Assembly: GCA_021324775.1 (NCBI GenBank)
Contig: JAJPIM010000036.1
Span: forward strand, 1 to 64,000
DNA: 64,000 nucleotides
Direction: 5' to 3'
From: Gemmatimonadota bacterium
GTDB taxonomy: Bacteria; Gemmatimonadota; Gemmatimonadetes; Gemmatimonadales; Gemmatimonadaceae
Position 1 is the first letter of the stretch. Every line of letters begins with the position of its first letter. This document shows, piece after piece, positions 26,554 through 35,163 of this stretch. The notes beneath the pieces are model-generated. The model saw only the letters and a program-made list of their open reading frames with translations, did not search any database and was not told the origin of the DNA. The translations under genes and the position numbers were made by a program.

Positions 26554-27459
26554 ATGAGCGCGTCTCGGCGCGTCCCGATCAAGACCCGTCCTCCGGCGCC
26601 TCCGGCGCCAGCCATCCTTCGCCTGGTACAGCTCGTGGTACTCGGTCGCTGGCGAGCGACCGGGGAGCAATTGTATCGCGAAGTAGCGCGGGTCACCGAG
26701 ATTCAGCCCGGACAGGAAGTACTGGTTTCCGGCTGTGGCGACGGCGTGACGGTCGAATGGCTGGCGAAGCGCACCGGAGCCTCAGTTACGGGCGTGGATC
26801 CGGATGCGGCGCGAATCGAGCGGGCGGAGGCCCGGGCGCGGCTGCCTGCGGCCGCGCGGAGTCGTCCGGTGCACCTGTCCTATCAGCAGGCACCGCTCGA
26901 CGACCTCCCGCACGAAACTGCGGTCTTCGACGCGGCGATCGGGGAGCCGGCGATCGCGGGCGCCGCAGACCCAGCGCGTGCCGTGGCCGAGCTGGTGCGC
27001 GTCACGAAGCCCATGGGCACGGTGGTCCTGCTCCAGCTCACCTGGGGGTCCGAACTGTCCGCGGACGAGCGGGAGTTGCTCGTGGAGCGGCTCGGGCTGC
27101 GTCCCCATCTCCCGGTGGAATGGAAGCGGATGCTCCGGGTCGCCGGCGTGGTGGATGTGCGGGTCCAGGATTGGACCTCGGGCGAGCCTGGTGGGCCGTC
27201 GACGGCGTCAGCGTCTCGTGATGCGGCCGACGCCGCACAACTCACGTGGCAGCAGAAGGTGCAGATCGTGACTCGCTCGTGGCGGAAGTGGGGCGGAGGG
27301 TGGCGGGCGGCGCGGGCGGCGGTCGAGCGCGAGATGGAGCTACTGCGTGATCTGTCGGACGAGCGCGCGATCGGGTTTCAGCTCATCACGGGCGTGAAGT
27401 GGCCGCACGCGCGGACGGACCGGCGCGACACGCCTCCGGAGGCACCGGTTCCTTCGTGA
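26554..27459 (+). CDS. Class I SAM-dependent methyltransferase
   Basis: 301 residues from the ATG at 26554. The SAM-binding core has motif I as VLVSGCGDGVTVEWLAKR (about residues 57-74), the acidic end of strand 2 at VTGVDPDAARIERAE, and motif IV-like region FDAAIGEPAIAGA. The fold resembles UbiE/ArsM-like enzymes (ALSELVRVTKP-type AVAELVRVTKPMGTVVLLQ). The last 80 residues are helical and basic. The substrate is not evident. It is 10 nt from both neighbours' ends on the downstream side. Confidence 0.85.
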   Translation: MSASRRVPIKTRPPAPPAPAILRLVQLVVLGRWRATGEQLYREVARVTEIQPGQEVLVSGCGDGVTVEWLAKRTGASVTGVDPDAARIERAEARARLPAAARSRPVHLSYQQAPLDDLPHETAVFDAAIGEPAIAGAADPARAVAELVRVTKPMGTVVLLQLTWGSELSADERELLVERLGLRPHLPVEWKRMLRVAGVVDVRVQDWTSGEPGGPSTASASRDAADAAQLTWQQKVQIVTRSWRKWGGGWRAARAAVEREMELLRDLSDERAIGFQLITGVKWPHARTDRRDTPPEAPVPS

Positions 27460-27469
27460 GCCGCTTCTC

Positions 27470-28177
27470 GTGAAGCGACCGCGAGCCGCGCAGGCGTACC
27501 GGCTGTTCGGGCTCATTGCGGCACGCGCTCACCGCGATCTGCCGAAACTGTCGCACGCGCGGGCCGAGCGGTACGAGGATCTGGCCGCGGTGGTGGTGGA
27601 GCACCCGGATGGGCGCAACCCACCTGCGCCGGAAGTCGAGCGGCACCGGGCGGTGGTCGCGGACGTGTTCGCGCAATGCGCGATCCTGCCGGCGCCTCCG
27701 GGGACGGTGTTCCGATCGATGGGCGCCCTGCGCCGGTGGCTGGAACTGCATCACACGGCGTTGCTGGGCGGGCTCGCGTACATCGACGGACGTGCCGAGG
27801 GGCGCGTGCACGTGCGGCGGGCGGTAGGATCCATGCCGGCATACGTGGCGGCGGCTACGGCGAAGCGGCCGGGGGTGACCGGGGAGCATGTGGCGGCTGC
27901 CGGGGCGGCGCCCGGAGATGGGGCCAGCTTCGAGGCGACAGCCGCCCACATCTTCCACGTGCTGGGGAAAGATCAGGCGGCCTGGGTGGTGTCGCCCGTG
28001 GCGCCGCTCGCGCGTGACGCGCGCGAGGCCAGCGCGTCGTTCCTCGTAGATCGGTCACGCTGGCACGCTTTCGCCGACGCCGTTGCTGGGGAGCAGCATC
28101 GGGACCCCGAACTCGAGGTCCGGCTCACCGGTCCCTGGCCACCGTACGACTTCGTCCGCCTGCAGTTCGGAGGGTAA
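27470..28177 (+). CDS. GvpL/GvpF-family protein (orphan)
   Basis: 235 residues from GTG at 27470. The C-terminal signature RLTGPWPPYDFVRLQF is the hallmark of GvpL/GvpF gas-vesicle proteins. The middle CAILPAPPGTVFRSMGALRRWL (matching the PVRFGTVF.. region) and ASASFLVDRSRWHAFADAV (AFLVDRE-like) also fit. No gvpA, gvpN or other gas-vesicle gene is near, so a structural role in gas vesicles is unproven. Such orphan family members occur in other non-floating bacteria. It directly precedes a Ser/Thr kinase gene (4 nt). Confidence 0.8.
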   Translation: MKRPRAAQAYRLFGLIAARAHRDLPKLSHARAERYEDLAAVVVEHPDGRNPPAPEVERHRAVVADVFAQCAILPAPPGTVFRSMGALRRWLELHHTALLGGLAYIDGRAEGRVHVRRAVGSMPAYVAAATAKRPGVTGEHVAAAGAAPGDGASFEATAAHIFHVLGKDQAAWVVSPVAPLARDAREASASFLVDRSRWHAFADAVAGEQHRDPELEVRLTGPWPPYDFVRLQFGG

Positions 28178-28181
28178 CGCA

Positions 28182-29192
28182 CTGTTCTGCCCAGACTGCG
28201 GCACCTGGAACCGCGCAGTGGCGGTGCAATGCGCGCGGTGCTCGAACGCGCTCCCGGCAGTCACGCCGGTGGCCGCGGAGCCGCCCGACGCCGAGATCTC
28301 ACAGCTTCGCCGGTTGACGGGCAACCGCTACCGGATCGTGCGCCGCCTGGGCAGCGGCGGGATGGCGCACGTGTACTATGTGGAGCAGACGGCGCTCGGC
28401 CGGCCGCTCGTGATCAAAGTGCTCCACGCCCAGCTCGCGCGCGAATCCGAGATGCGCGAGCGATTTCGGCGCGAGGCCGAGGCGGCCGCGCATCTGACCC
28501 ATCCATTCATCTGCCCGATTCTCGACTACGGCGCGTCGGACGATGTCGTCTACCTTCTGATGCCGTTTCTGTCGGGCGGGTCGCTGGCCGACCGGCTGGT
28601 GAAGGAGCGCACGCTGCCGGCCGTCTTCGCCGCGTCAACGGCCGCGCAGGTCGCCTGTGCGCTGGACTACGCGCACCGCCGCGGCGTGATCCATCGCGAC
28701 ATCAAGCCGGACAACATCCTGTTCGATGACGACGGGTACGCCATCGTGACGGATTTCGGAATCGCGACGGCCCGCCGGCACGGGCGGTTGACGGGGACCG
28801 GGCGGGCGATGGGGACCCCGCACTACATGTCCCCCGAGCAGGCGATGGGCCGGATGGTGGATGGCCGCAGCGATCTCTATGCGGTCGGCGTGATGCTGTA
28901 CGAGATGCTGCTGGGGATCCCGCCATTCGACGGTGCGGACTCCTACTCGGTGGGGTACAAGCACGTCCACGAGACGCCGGTGGCACCCGAGATCGTGGAT
29001 TCGCGCACGCCGCCGACGCTAGCGGCGATCGTCATGAAGTGCCTCGACAAATCGCCCGACGACCGATTCCAGCGGGGCGTCGATCTGGCTGACGCGCTGA
29101 TCGGCTTCCTCGCGCAGAACACCTCACCGAGCGCCAGCCGGCTGTCGTGGCTCGCGCGCCGGGCGGGCGGGGAGCCGGTTCCCGCGGCGTAG
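28182..29192 (+). CDS. Serine/threonine protein kinase with N-terminal zinc ribbon
   Basis: A Hanks-type kinase. Upstream of the kinase domain is a zinc ribbon (C3, C6, C17, C20 if the start is the CTG at 28182). The glycine loop is RLGSGGMAHVYYVEQ, the catalytic Lys is in LVIKVLH, HRDIKPDN has H171-D173, and DFG is in VTDFGIAT. There is no membrane segment and no sensor domain, so it is cytosolic. No ATG or GTG is in frame between 28083 (a TTG inside the previous gene) and the ribbon; CTG at 28182 or the TTG are the only choices. 336 residues from the CTG. Confidence 0.88.
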   Translation: MFCPDCGTWNRAVAVQCARCSNALPAVTPVAAEPPDAEISQLRRLTGNRYRIVRRLGSGGMAHVYYVEQTALGRPLVIKVLHAQLARESEMRERFRREAEAAAHLTHPFICPILDYGASDDVVYLLMPFLSGGSLADRLVKERTLPAVFAASTAAQVACALDYAHRRGVIHRDIKPDNILFDDDGYAIVTDFGIATARRHGRLTGTGRAMGTPHYMSPEQAMGRMVDGRSDLYAVGVMLYEMLLGIPPFDGADSYSVGYKHVHETPVAPEIVDSRTPPTLAAIVMKCLDKSPDDRFQRGVDLADALIGFLAQNTSPSASRLSWLARRAGGEPVPAA

Positions 29193-29234
29193 AGCGGGGC
29201 CGCGCGGGGGGCGGCGGCACCGGCTGCCACCCAT

Positions 29235-29240
29235 CATATT
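29235..29240 (+). promoter_or_regulatory. Candidate -10 box (CATATT) for the multicopper oxidase gene
   Basis: CATATT ends 6 nt before the GTG at 29247. It matches the distance of the other candidate leaderless boxes, though the first base differs from the TAnnTT pattern. Confidence 0.35.
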
Positions 29241-29246
29241 CGGTTC

Positions 29247-31442
29247 GTGCGCAGCGCCGTGTGTGGTTTTCTGGCAGGCTTGGTGGCCGCCCAGATGGCC
29301 AGTGCCCAGATGTGCGATCGCCGCGACAGCTCCGGCGACAGGAACGTGGCCAGCCGCGATCTCTACTGCCTGACGCTGATCGCGGTGCCGGGCGAATCCG
29401 CTGCAGTGGCGGGGCACGTCGATCTGAGCCGGGTGCCGGGGCCGTTCACGGTCGCGGTGACTGCGGACGGCCGCGAGGTCTACGAGCCTGTCATGACTGT
29501 CGAGGGCCTGCCCGCGCCCGGGTCGCTCGGCGACTACACGGTCTTCATCGCCTGGGTCGCGCCGCCAACGATGTATCCCGCGATCAAACTCGGCGTGATC
29601 TCCAACGGCACCACGACCGTGCACCGGTTCGCGCTCGATCCGTTCGTCATTCTGGTAACCGCGGAGCCGAATGCCAACGTGACCGAGCCGGGCGCTCGCG
29701 TGGTGCTGCGAGCGGGGTCGCCCAGCACGCGGCTACTGCCCCCCGACATGCTGCAGTTCGCGGCCGGTGCGCTGCGGGATACTGACGCGAGAGGATCCTC
29801 GATGGCGATGCCCGGGATGCCGGGGGGCGGCACGCCGGCGGCCGTCGCGGACAGCTCCGAGCGATGGACCGGTGTACCGATGCCTGCCGGACTCGCGATG
29901 GTGCCCGGTGAAATGGCGCTTCGCCCGGGTACGGCGCCTCTCCTGCCTGATTCGAGAGTCGATGCGCCAGATGCGAGGCCGAACGGGGTGGTCCGGGTCG
30001 CCGACGGCGACACCCTGCATCTCACGGCGGGGCTCGTGTCGCGCGTGATCGATGGCCGGCGTGTCCGGATGTACGCATATAACGGGCAATATCCCGGGCC
30101 CGTGATCTCCGTGCGGCGCGGAGCAACGATCGTGGTGGACCTCACGAATCAACTCGACCAGCCGACGACCATCCACTGGCACGGTGTCCGTCTCGACGCG
30201 GCGTTCGATGGTGTCCCGGACCTCGCGCACCCGGCGGTGCCGCCGGGCGGGCGCCTGGCGTACCGGGTGCATTTCCCGGATGCGGGGGTCTACTGGTACC
30301 ACCCGCATGTCCGGGAAGACATGCAGCAAAATCTCGGACTGGCGGGCGCGATCGTGGTGACCGACACGGTGCGGGGCGGAGCGGGCGCTGGCGGACCACC
30401 CACTGGACGCATCGAGACCGTCGTGCTGAGCGATCTGCTGTTGGGGGATGGGGGATTGGTCCCGTTCGGCCGGACGGCAACCACCCATGCGCTCATGGGG
30501 CGATTCGGCAACGTTTTCCTGGTGAACGGCGTGGTGCGGCCCGGATATACGGTCCGGCGAGGGGAGGTGGTGCGTTTCCGATTCATCAACGCCGCCAACG
30601 CGCGGACCTTCAACCTGTCGTTTCCCGGGGCGCGGATGAAACTCATCGGCGGCGACGCGGGGTCGTACGAGCACGAGCAGTGGGTCGAGAGCGTCGTGAT
30701 CGCTCCGGCGGAGCGCTACGCCGTGGACGTGCAATTCAGCCCGCCGGGCCGATTCGTGCTGGCCAACCGGGTGCGGGCGCTCGACCATTTCTTCAACCGT
30801 TTTTTCTTCGAGGCGGACACGCTGGCGACGGTCCGGGTGCCAGACGGGGCGGGCGGGCCTGGCGCGGCGGAGCAGGCGGCGCGATTCGCGATGGCCCGCA
30901 CCGATGCCGCCGCCGTCTCGGAGATCGAGCGGTACCGCCGCTACTTCAGCGGGTCCCCTGACCACACGCTGGAGCTGACGATGGAGTCCCGTGGGCTTCC
31001 GTTCGTAACGCGGATGCTGATGCAGCTCGATTCATCGTATTTCGCCCCGGCCGAATGGAGCGGCACGATGCCGGGCATGAACTGGGCGGCGACGACCGAC
31101 GAGGTGCGGTGGGTTCTGCGCGACCCGGACACCGGGCGTGAAAACATGGACATCGGCTGGAGCTTCGCGCGGGGCTCCGTCGTCAAACTGCGGCTGGTCA
31201 ACCAGCGCCACGCGTTCCATGCCATGCAGCACCCGATTCACGTCCATGGGCAGCGGTTCCTGGTGCTCGCCGTGAACGGCGTTCCCGTTCGCGATCTGGT
31301 GTGGAAAGACACGGTTCTCGTGCCCGCCGGCGGCACCGTGGACATCCTCCTGGACCTGTCCAACCCGGGGCGATGGATGCTACACTGTCACATCGCGGAG
31401 CACCTCGCAGCGCAGATGATGACGGAGTTCACGGTGCAGTGA
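29247..31442 (+). CDS. Secreted multicopper oxidase (laccase-like) with long N-terminal region
   Basis: 731 residues with a signal peptide (about 1-21). Residues 22-240 are an extra region with a beta-rich part and a linker carrying GMPGMPGG-like stretches. The three-cupredoxin oxidase follows. All copper motifs are present: HWHG (310-313), HPH (352-354), HPIHVH (662-667) and HCHIAEHLAAQM (713-724), with M724 as likely axial ligand of the type 1 site. It should couple oxidation of a phenol, Cu(I) or similar donor to reduction of oxygen in the periplasm. The donor cannot be told. Confidence 0.9.
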   Translation: MRSAVCGFLAGLVAAQMASAQMCDRRDSSGDRNVASRDLYCLTLIAVPGESAAVAGHVDLSRVPGPFTVAVTADGREVYEPVMTVEGLPAPGSLGDYTVFIAWVAPPTMYPAIKLGVISNGTTTVHRFALDPFVILVTAEPNANVTEPGARVVLRAGSPSTRLLPPDMLQFAAGALRDTDARGSSMAMPGMPGGGTPAAVADSSERWTGVPMPAGLAMVPGEMALRPGTAPLLPDSRVDAPDARPNGVVRVADGDTLHLTAGLVSRVIDGRRVRMYAYNGQYPGPVISVRRGATIVVDLTNQLDQPTTIHWHGVRLDAAFDGVPDLAHPAVPPGGRLAYRVHFPDAGVYWYHPHVREDMQQNLGLAGAIVVTDTVRGGAGAGGPPTGRIETVVLSDLLLGDGGLVPFGRTATTHALMGRFGNVFLVNGVVRPGYTVRRGEVVRFRFINAANARTFNLSFPGARMKLIGGDAGSYEHEQWVESVVIAPAERYAVDVQFSPPGRFVLANRVRALDHFFNRFFFEADTLATVRVPDGAGGPGAAEQAARFAMARTDAAAVSEIERYRRYFSGSPDHTLELTMESRGLPFVTRMLMQLDSSYFAPAEWSGTMPGMNWAATTDEVRWVLRDPDTGRENMDIGWSFARGSVVKLRLVNQRHAFHAMQHPIHVHGQRFLVLAVNGVPVRDLVWKDTVLVPAGGTVDILLDLSNPGRWMLHCHIAEHLAAQMMTEFTVQ

Positions 31443-31486
31443 CGTCAAGCGATCGATCCTGTGCCGCCGTCGTGATGCGAGGTGCG

Positions 31487-31539
31487 ATGCCCGTTGTAAT
31501 GCCCGTTGTAATGCCCGTGTGATGCCCTGTGATGCCCAG
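31487..31539. repeat. Short tandem repeat ATGCCCGTTGTA
   Basis: Two perfect 12-bp units (31487-31498, 31499-31510) followed by shortened versions (ATGCCCGTGTG, ATGCCCTGTG, ATGCCCAG). It fills the space between the multicopper oxidase and amidohydrolase genes. It encodes an open MPVVMPVVMPV frame that I do not take as a gene. Confidence 0.8.
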
Positions 31540-31576
31540 ACGCCATTCGTGCGACCGATTCCCGGAGGATCACTCA

Positions 31577-33046
31577 GTGCGTTTCCCCGCTGGTAGCCTT
31601 CAGCGCCCCGCGGTATCCGGGTGCGCGCTCGCAGCCCTGTTGTTCGTTTCGGCGTCTCCGGTGGCCGGGACGCTTGGCGCCCAATCGGCCGCGACGCTGT
31701 CGTCCGAGGCGCGGGACTTCGTGTCGGTGAGTGATCCCGTCGTCGTGCTCTCGCACGTCACGGTGATAGACGGCACGGGCGCGCCGCCTCGGGAGGACCA
31801 GACGATCGTGATTCGCGATGGGCGGATCGCCGAAGCCGGAGCGGCGGCGAGCGTCACGGAGCCGGCGGGAGCGCGGGTCATGGATCTGACGGGCAAGACG
31901 GTGATTCCCGGCATTGTCGGAATGCACGACCACCTGTTCTACACGGCGGCAGGCGGCCGTGAAGTCGGGGTCTCGTTCTCCGGACCGCGCCTCTACCTCG
32001 GGTCGGGCGTCACGACGATCCGGACAACGGGTACGTCGGCGCCGTACGCGGACATCAACACCAAGCACGCCGTCGACGCGGGCCAGATTCCGGGACCGCG
32101 GATCCACATCACCGCACCGTACATCACCGGTCCGGCGGGTGGCGGGAACATGGCCGAGCTGGCGTCACCCGAGGCCGCGCGCCGCTTCGTCGCGTACTGG
32201 GTGGCCGAGGGTGCGACGTGGATCAAGGCGTACACAGACATCCGGCGGGCGGAACTCGGGGCGGCGATCGCGGAAGCGCACCGGCTCGGTATCAAAGTGA
32301 CCGGTCATCTGTGCTCCGTCTCGTACCGGGACGCGGTCGATCTCGGGATCGACAACCTGGAGCACGGATTCATCACGTCCGAGGATTTCGATCCGCAGCA
32401 CAAGCCCGATATCTGTCCGGCGGGGAGCTTCTTCCGCGTCGGCGTAGCGAATCCGACGGGCGACACGGCGCACGCGGTGATCAAGAAGATGGTCGACCAC
32501 AAAGTCCCGATGACCTCGACCCTCGCGGTGCTGGAGCCTTTCTTCCCGCACCGCCCGGTGACGGAAGCGCGTACGCTCGAGACCATGGCGCCCGAAGTGC
32601 GCACGGCGTACCTGGCCATGCGGGCGCACATCGATTCGGGCGGGACGTGGCCGTTCACGAGCGAGATGCTCAAGAACGCGATGGCGTTCGAGAAAGCGTT
32701 CGTCGATGCGGGCGGCATGCTGGCTGCGGGTGTGGACCCGACGGGCATCGGTGGAGCGCTGCCGGGATTCGGTGACCAGCGGAACTACGAGCTGCTGACC
32801 GAGGCGGGATTCACTCCGTCGCAAACCGTGCAGATCATGACCGCGAACGGCGCCAAGATCCTCGGCGTGTACGACAAGCTGGGATCCGTGGAGCGAGGCA
32901 AATTGGCCGATCTCGTCGTGCTGGATGGAAAGTTGGCAGCGGATCCGGCGGCGATTCACAGAGTAACGGTCGTGTTCAAGGACGGCGTGGGCTACGATTC
33001 GCCGAAGCTGATCGCGTCCGCCAAGGGGCGCGTCGGGATCGACTGA
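31577..33046 (+). CDS. Secreted amidohydrolase family protein
   Basis: 489 residues from GTG at 31577, preceded by GGAGGA at good spacing. A signal peptide (about 1-35, ending VAGTLGAQ) sends it to the periplasm. It is a metal-dependent TIM-barrel hydrolase of the imidazolonepropionase/prolidase-like group. HDH (in GMHDHLFYTAAGG), the bridging Lys in WIKAYTDIRR, the His residues in VTGHLCSVS and NLEHGF, and the Asp in AAGVDPTG are in place. The C-terminal composite beta-sandwich shows LGSVERGKLADLVVLDG. Likely cleaves a peptide or amide outside the cytoplasm; substrate unknown. Confidence 0.9.
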   Translation: MRFPAGSLQRPAVSGCALAALLFVSASPVAGTLGAQSAATLSSEARDFVSVSDPVVVLSHVTVIDGTGAPPREDQTIVIRDGRIAEAGAAASVTEPAGARVMDLTGKTVIPGIVGMHDHLFYTAAGGREVGVSFSGPRLYLGSGVTTIRTTGTSAPYADINTKHAVDAGQIPGPRIHITAPYITGPAGGGNMAELASPEAARRFVAYWVAEGATWIKAYTDIRRAELGAAIAEAHRLGIKVTGHLCSVSYRDAVDLGIDNLEHGFITSEDFDPQHKPDICPAGSFFRVGVANPTGDTAHAVIKKMVDHKVPMTSTLAVLEPFFPHRPVTEARTLETMAPEVRTAYLAMRAHIDSGGTWPFTSEMLKNAMAFEKAFVDAGGMLAAGVDPTGIGGALPGFGDQRNYELLTEAGFTPSQTVQIMTANGAKILGVYDKLGSVERGKLADLVVLDGKLAADPAAIHRVTVVFKDGVGYDSPKLIASAKGRVGID

Positions 33047-33129
33047 ACGCATCGGTTCCCGCCATCGCGCGTACCGTGGCGCTCAATGCGACGTCTGGTA
33101 CGACTTCTGCGCACGTCCGCCACACTCCC

Positions 33130-33801
33130 ATGAACCTGTTCGAGAGTTTTCGCGATGGCCTGTCAGTGGTGCCGCTGGCCGGGCGCCTGGCACGACTTGG
33201 CGATTCGCCGACTCCCGAGGCGCTCGTCGGCATCGCGATGTCCTATAAAGTGATCCGGCCGTTGCAGGTGCGGACGGAGATGCTGGAGCTCGCGCGCATC
33301 GTCGCGGATGCACGTCCCCGCGCGCTGCTCGAAATCGGGACCTTTCGCGGCGGCACGTTGTTCGTGTGGTCGCGCCTCGCGGCGCCCGATGCCGTGATCA
33401 TCAGCCTGGATCTGCCGGTCTCGCTGCGCGGGAAGCTCGTGCGCGTGGCACAGGGGCCGCTCTTCCGGCAATTCACCTACGGGCACCAGTCCATGCACCT
33501 GCTGCGCGAGGACTCGCACAATCCGGCGTCGGTGGCGCACGTCGGCACCATCAGGGGAGACCGCCCGCTGGACTTCCTCTTCATCGACGGGGACCATGCG
33601 TACGAAGGGGTGAAAGCGGATTTCGAGCTTCATTCGCCAGCGGTCCGGCCGGGCGGGATCGTGGCGTTCCATGACATCGCGATGAAGCCGCCGTGCGGAG
33701 TGCCGCAACTCTGGACGGAGATCAAATCCAGGTACCGGCACACCGAGATCGTGCACGAGACAGGGCCCAAGTCGATGGGCGTCGGCGTGCTCTGGGTGTA
33801 A
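33130..33801 (+). CDS. Class I methyltransferase-like protein (cephalosporin-hydroxylase type)
   Basis: 223 residues from the ATG at 33130. The Rossmann core has LLEIGTFRGGTLFVWSRLA (motif I), VIISLDLP at strand 2, and DFLFIDGDHAYEGVKADFELHSPAVRPGGIVAFHD, the pattern of Methyltransf_24 / CmcI-like enzymes often found in glycan or natural-product loci. No sugar genes are adjacent. An alternative GTG start at 33076 adds 18 residues. Confidence 0.78.
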   Translation: MNLFESFRDGLSVVPLAGRLARLGDSPTPEALVGIAMSYKVIRPLQVRTEMLELARIVADARPRALLEIGTFRGGTLFVWSRLAAPDAVIISLDLPVSLRGKLVRVAQGPLFRQFTYGHQSMHLLREDSHNPASVAHVGTIRGDRPLDFLFIDGDHAYEGVKADFELHSPAVRPGGIVAFHDIAMKPPCGVPQLWTEIKSRYRHTEIVHETGPKSMGVGVLWV

Positions 33802-34031
33802 GGCGGGTTCGCGCGTCGCCGGCCGGCGTAGCCTGGTGCTTGCGGGGCGTTTCGAGGCGGGCGCCGGATGGCTTCAGGTGCGGCGAGCCCGAGCGCGGCG
33901 GCCCTGCGCCGGCGGGAGGGACGATGAACACGGCCGGCGGCGGCCCCTTTAACGTTGGCGGCCACCCTCGCCCAGGCATGATTCGCCCCAATTCCATCGC
34001 GTGCGGCGGGGCCGGATCCAATCTTGCCCAC

Positions 34032-34418
34032 ATGATACGTCTGCTTGTGGCGGACGACGAGCCGTTGGCGCGAGCGCGCCTTCGCGAGCTCGTCGCCGAC
34101 GATCCCGAACTCGAGATCGTCGGTGAGTGTGGCAACGGTGCCGACGCCGTGACGGCCATTGGACGCCTACACCCCGATCTGGTGCTGCTCGACATCCACA
34201 TGCCGGAGCTCGATGGCCTCGAAGTCGTGCGGCGCGTCGGCATCGACCGCATGCCGGTCGTGGTGTTCGTGACTGCGCACGAGCAGTACGCCGTCCGGGC
34301 GTTCGACGTGCGGGCCGTTGACTACGTGCTCAAGCCGGTGGACGACGAGCGCTTCGCGGAAGTGCTGCAGCGGGCGAAGCAGCAGGTCCACGCACGGGCG
34401 CGGGCGAGATCCGGCTGA
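34032..34418 (+). CDS. Stand-alone response regulator receiver
   Basis: 128 residues: just a receiver domain of the LytTR/AlgR type. DDE acidic pocket is ADDEP, the phospho-acceptor is D54 (in VLLDIHMPELDG), the conserved Thr is in FVTAHEQYAVRAF and Lys is K101 (VLKPVDDERF). There is no LytTR DNA-binding domain, so it acts by protein contact or lost its output half. The gene stands apart, with 230 nt upstream that hold nothing I can assign. The histidine kinase at 23475 has no other partner in the window. Confidence 0.9.
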   Translation: MIRLLVADDEPLARARLRELVADDPELEIVGECGNGADAVTAIGRLHPDLVLLDIHMPELDGLEVVRRVGIDRMPVVVFVTAHEQYAVRAFDVRAVDYVLKPVDDERFAEVLQRAKQQVHARARARSG

Positions 34419-34468
34419 GCGGCAACGCCGGCGGGGGTGAACCGCTCGCCTCACGGCAGCAAACGACA

Positions 34469-34494
34469 CGGGCCTGAACAACTGTTCAGGCCCG
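34469..34494. terminator. Bidirectional hairpin between the receiver and cupredoxin genes
   Basis: A perfect 11-bp stem (CGGGCCTGAAC and GTTCAGGCCCG) with an AACT loop, centrally placed between the two convergent genes. T-rich tails are weak on both sides, so termination would rest on the stem. Confidence 0.65.
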
Positions 34495-34539
34495 CAGTGC
34501 TACGAGGGAACGACCAACGAGCCGGTCGTCACGTCATCC

Positions 34540-34944
34540 TCATTTTACGACGATCGTGCCCGTGAAATGGTGATTGAAGCATTCGATCGTGTACGTGCCG
34601 GGCGTGGTGAGCGTGCGCATTGCCGAGCTATTGCTCGTCAGCGCGACGCTGTCCGGCGTCGTCGCGCCAGCGGGCACGGATATGAAGTGCACGCTGTGGG
34701 GAACACTGCCAATAGCGAATGTTACGGCCGCGCCAGAGGCAACGGTGTCCGGGTCGGGGCTCCAGAAGTAATTGCCACCGGTGCCGTAGGCGCCGCCGGT
34801 CGTTGTCGTGCTGCCGGTGATCGTGGTGCTGTTGCCGCCGCTGCCAGCGCCGGTACCCGGGCTGGTGCTGCTGGTGCTACTGCAAGCGGTCACCGCGCAG
34901 ACCGCGGCGATGAGGGTTCCGACTACCATGGCCTGTGGGCGCAT
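34540..34944 (-). CDS. Cupredoxin-like lipoprotein
   Basis: 134 residues from the ATG at 34944 (MRPQAMVVG), preceded by GGAGTGAAGG. The lipobox AVTACSS gives a lipid-anchored mature protein with a Ser/Thr/Gly linker, then a plastocyanin-like domain. It has one His in IGSVPHSVHF and the Cys-His pair in TIECFNHHFTG. The residue in the place of the usual axial Met (CxxHxxM) reads Thr, so copper binding may differ. A role in periplasmic electron transfer or copper binding is inferred. Confidence 0.82.
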   Translation of the reverse strand: MRPQAMVVGTLIAAVCAVTACSSTSSTSPGTGAGSGGNSTTITGSTTTTGGAYGTGGNYFWSPDPDTVASGAAVTFAIGSVPHSVHFISVPAGATTPDSVALTSNSSAMRTLTTPGTYTIECFNHHFTGTIVVK

Positions 34945-35163
34945 GACCTTCACTCCGTACAAAGGGTTACTAGGGTTCGTGTTCAGTGTGTGAGCGTATG
35001 CTCGCCGGGTGCCCGACAACTCGCATCCCCTTTGGGGCGAACGACGTACCGGCGGGGGTGAATACCGGGCCTGCGGGGCCTAAGAGGCTGCGTCGGCGAG
35101 CGTCCTGTTCCGGGCGCCGGCGGCCGGGGCGGCCAGGATCTCACCATCGGCACGCACGCCGGA

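Noticed and set aside
31472-31522. Short MRGAMPVVMPVVMPV peptide
   Set aside because: Made only of the ATGCCCGTTGTA tandem repeat; no sign of selection.
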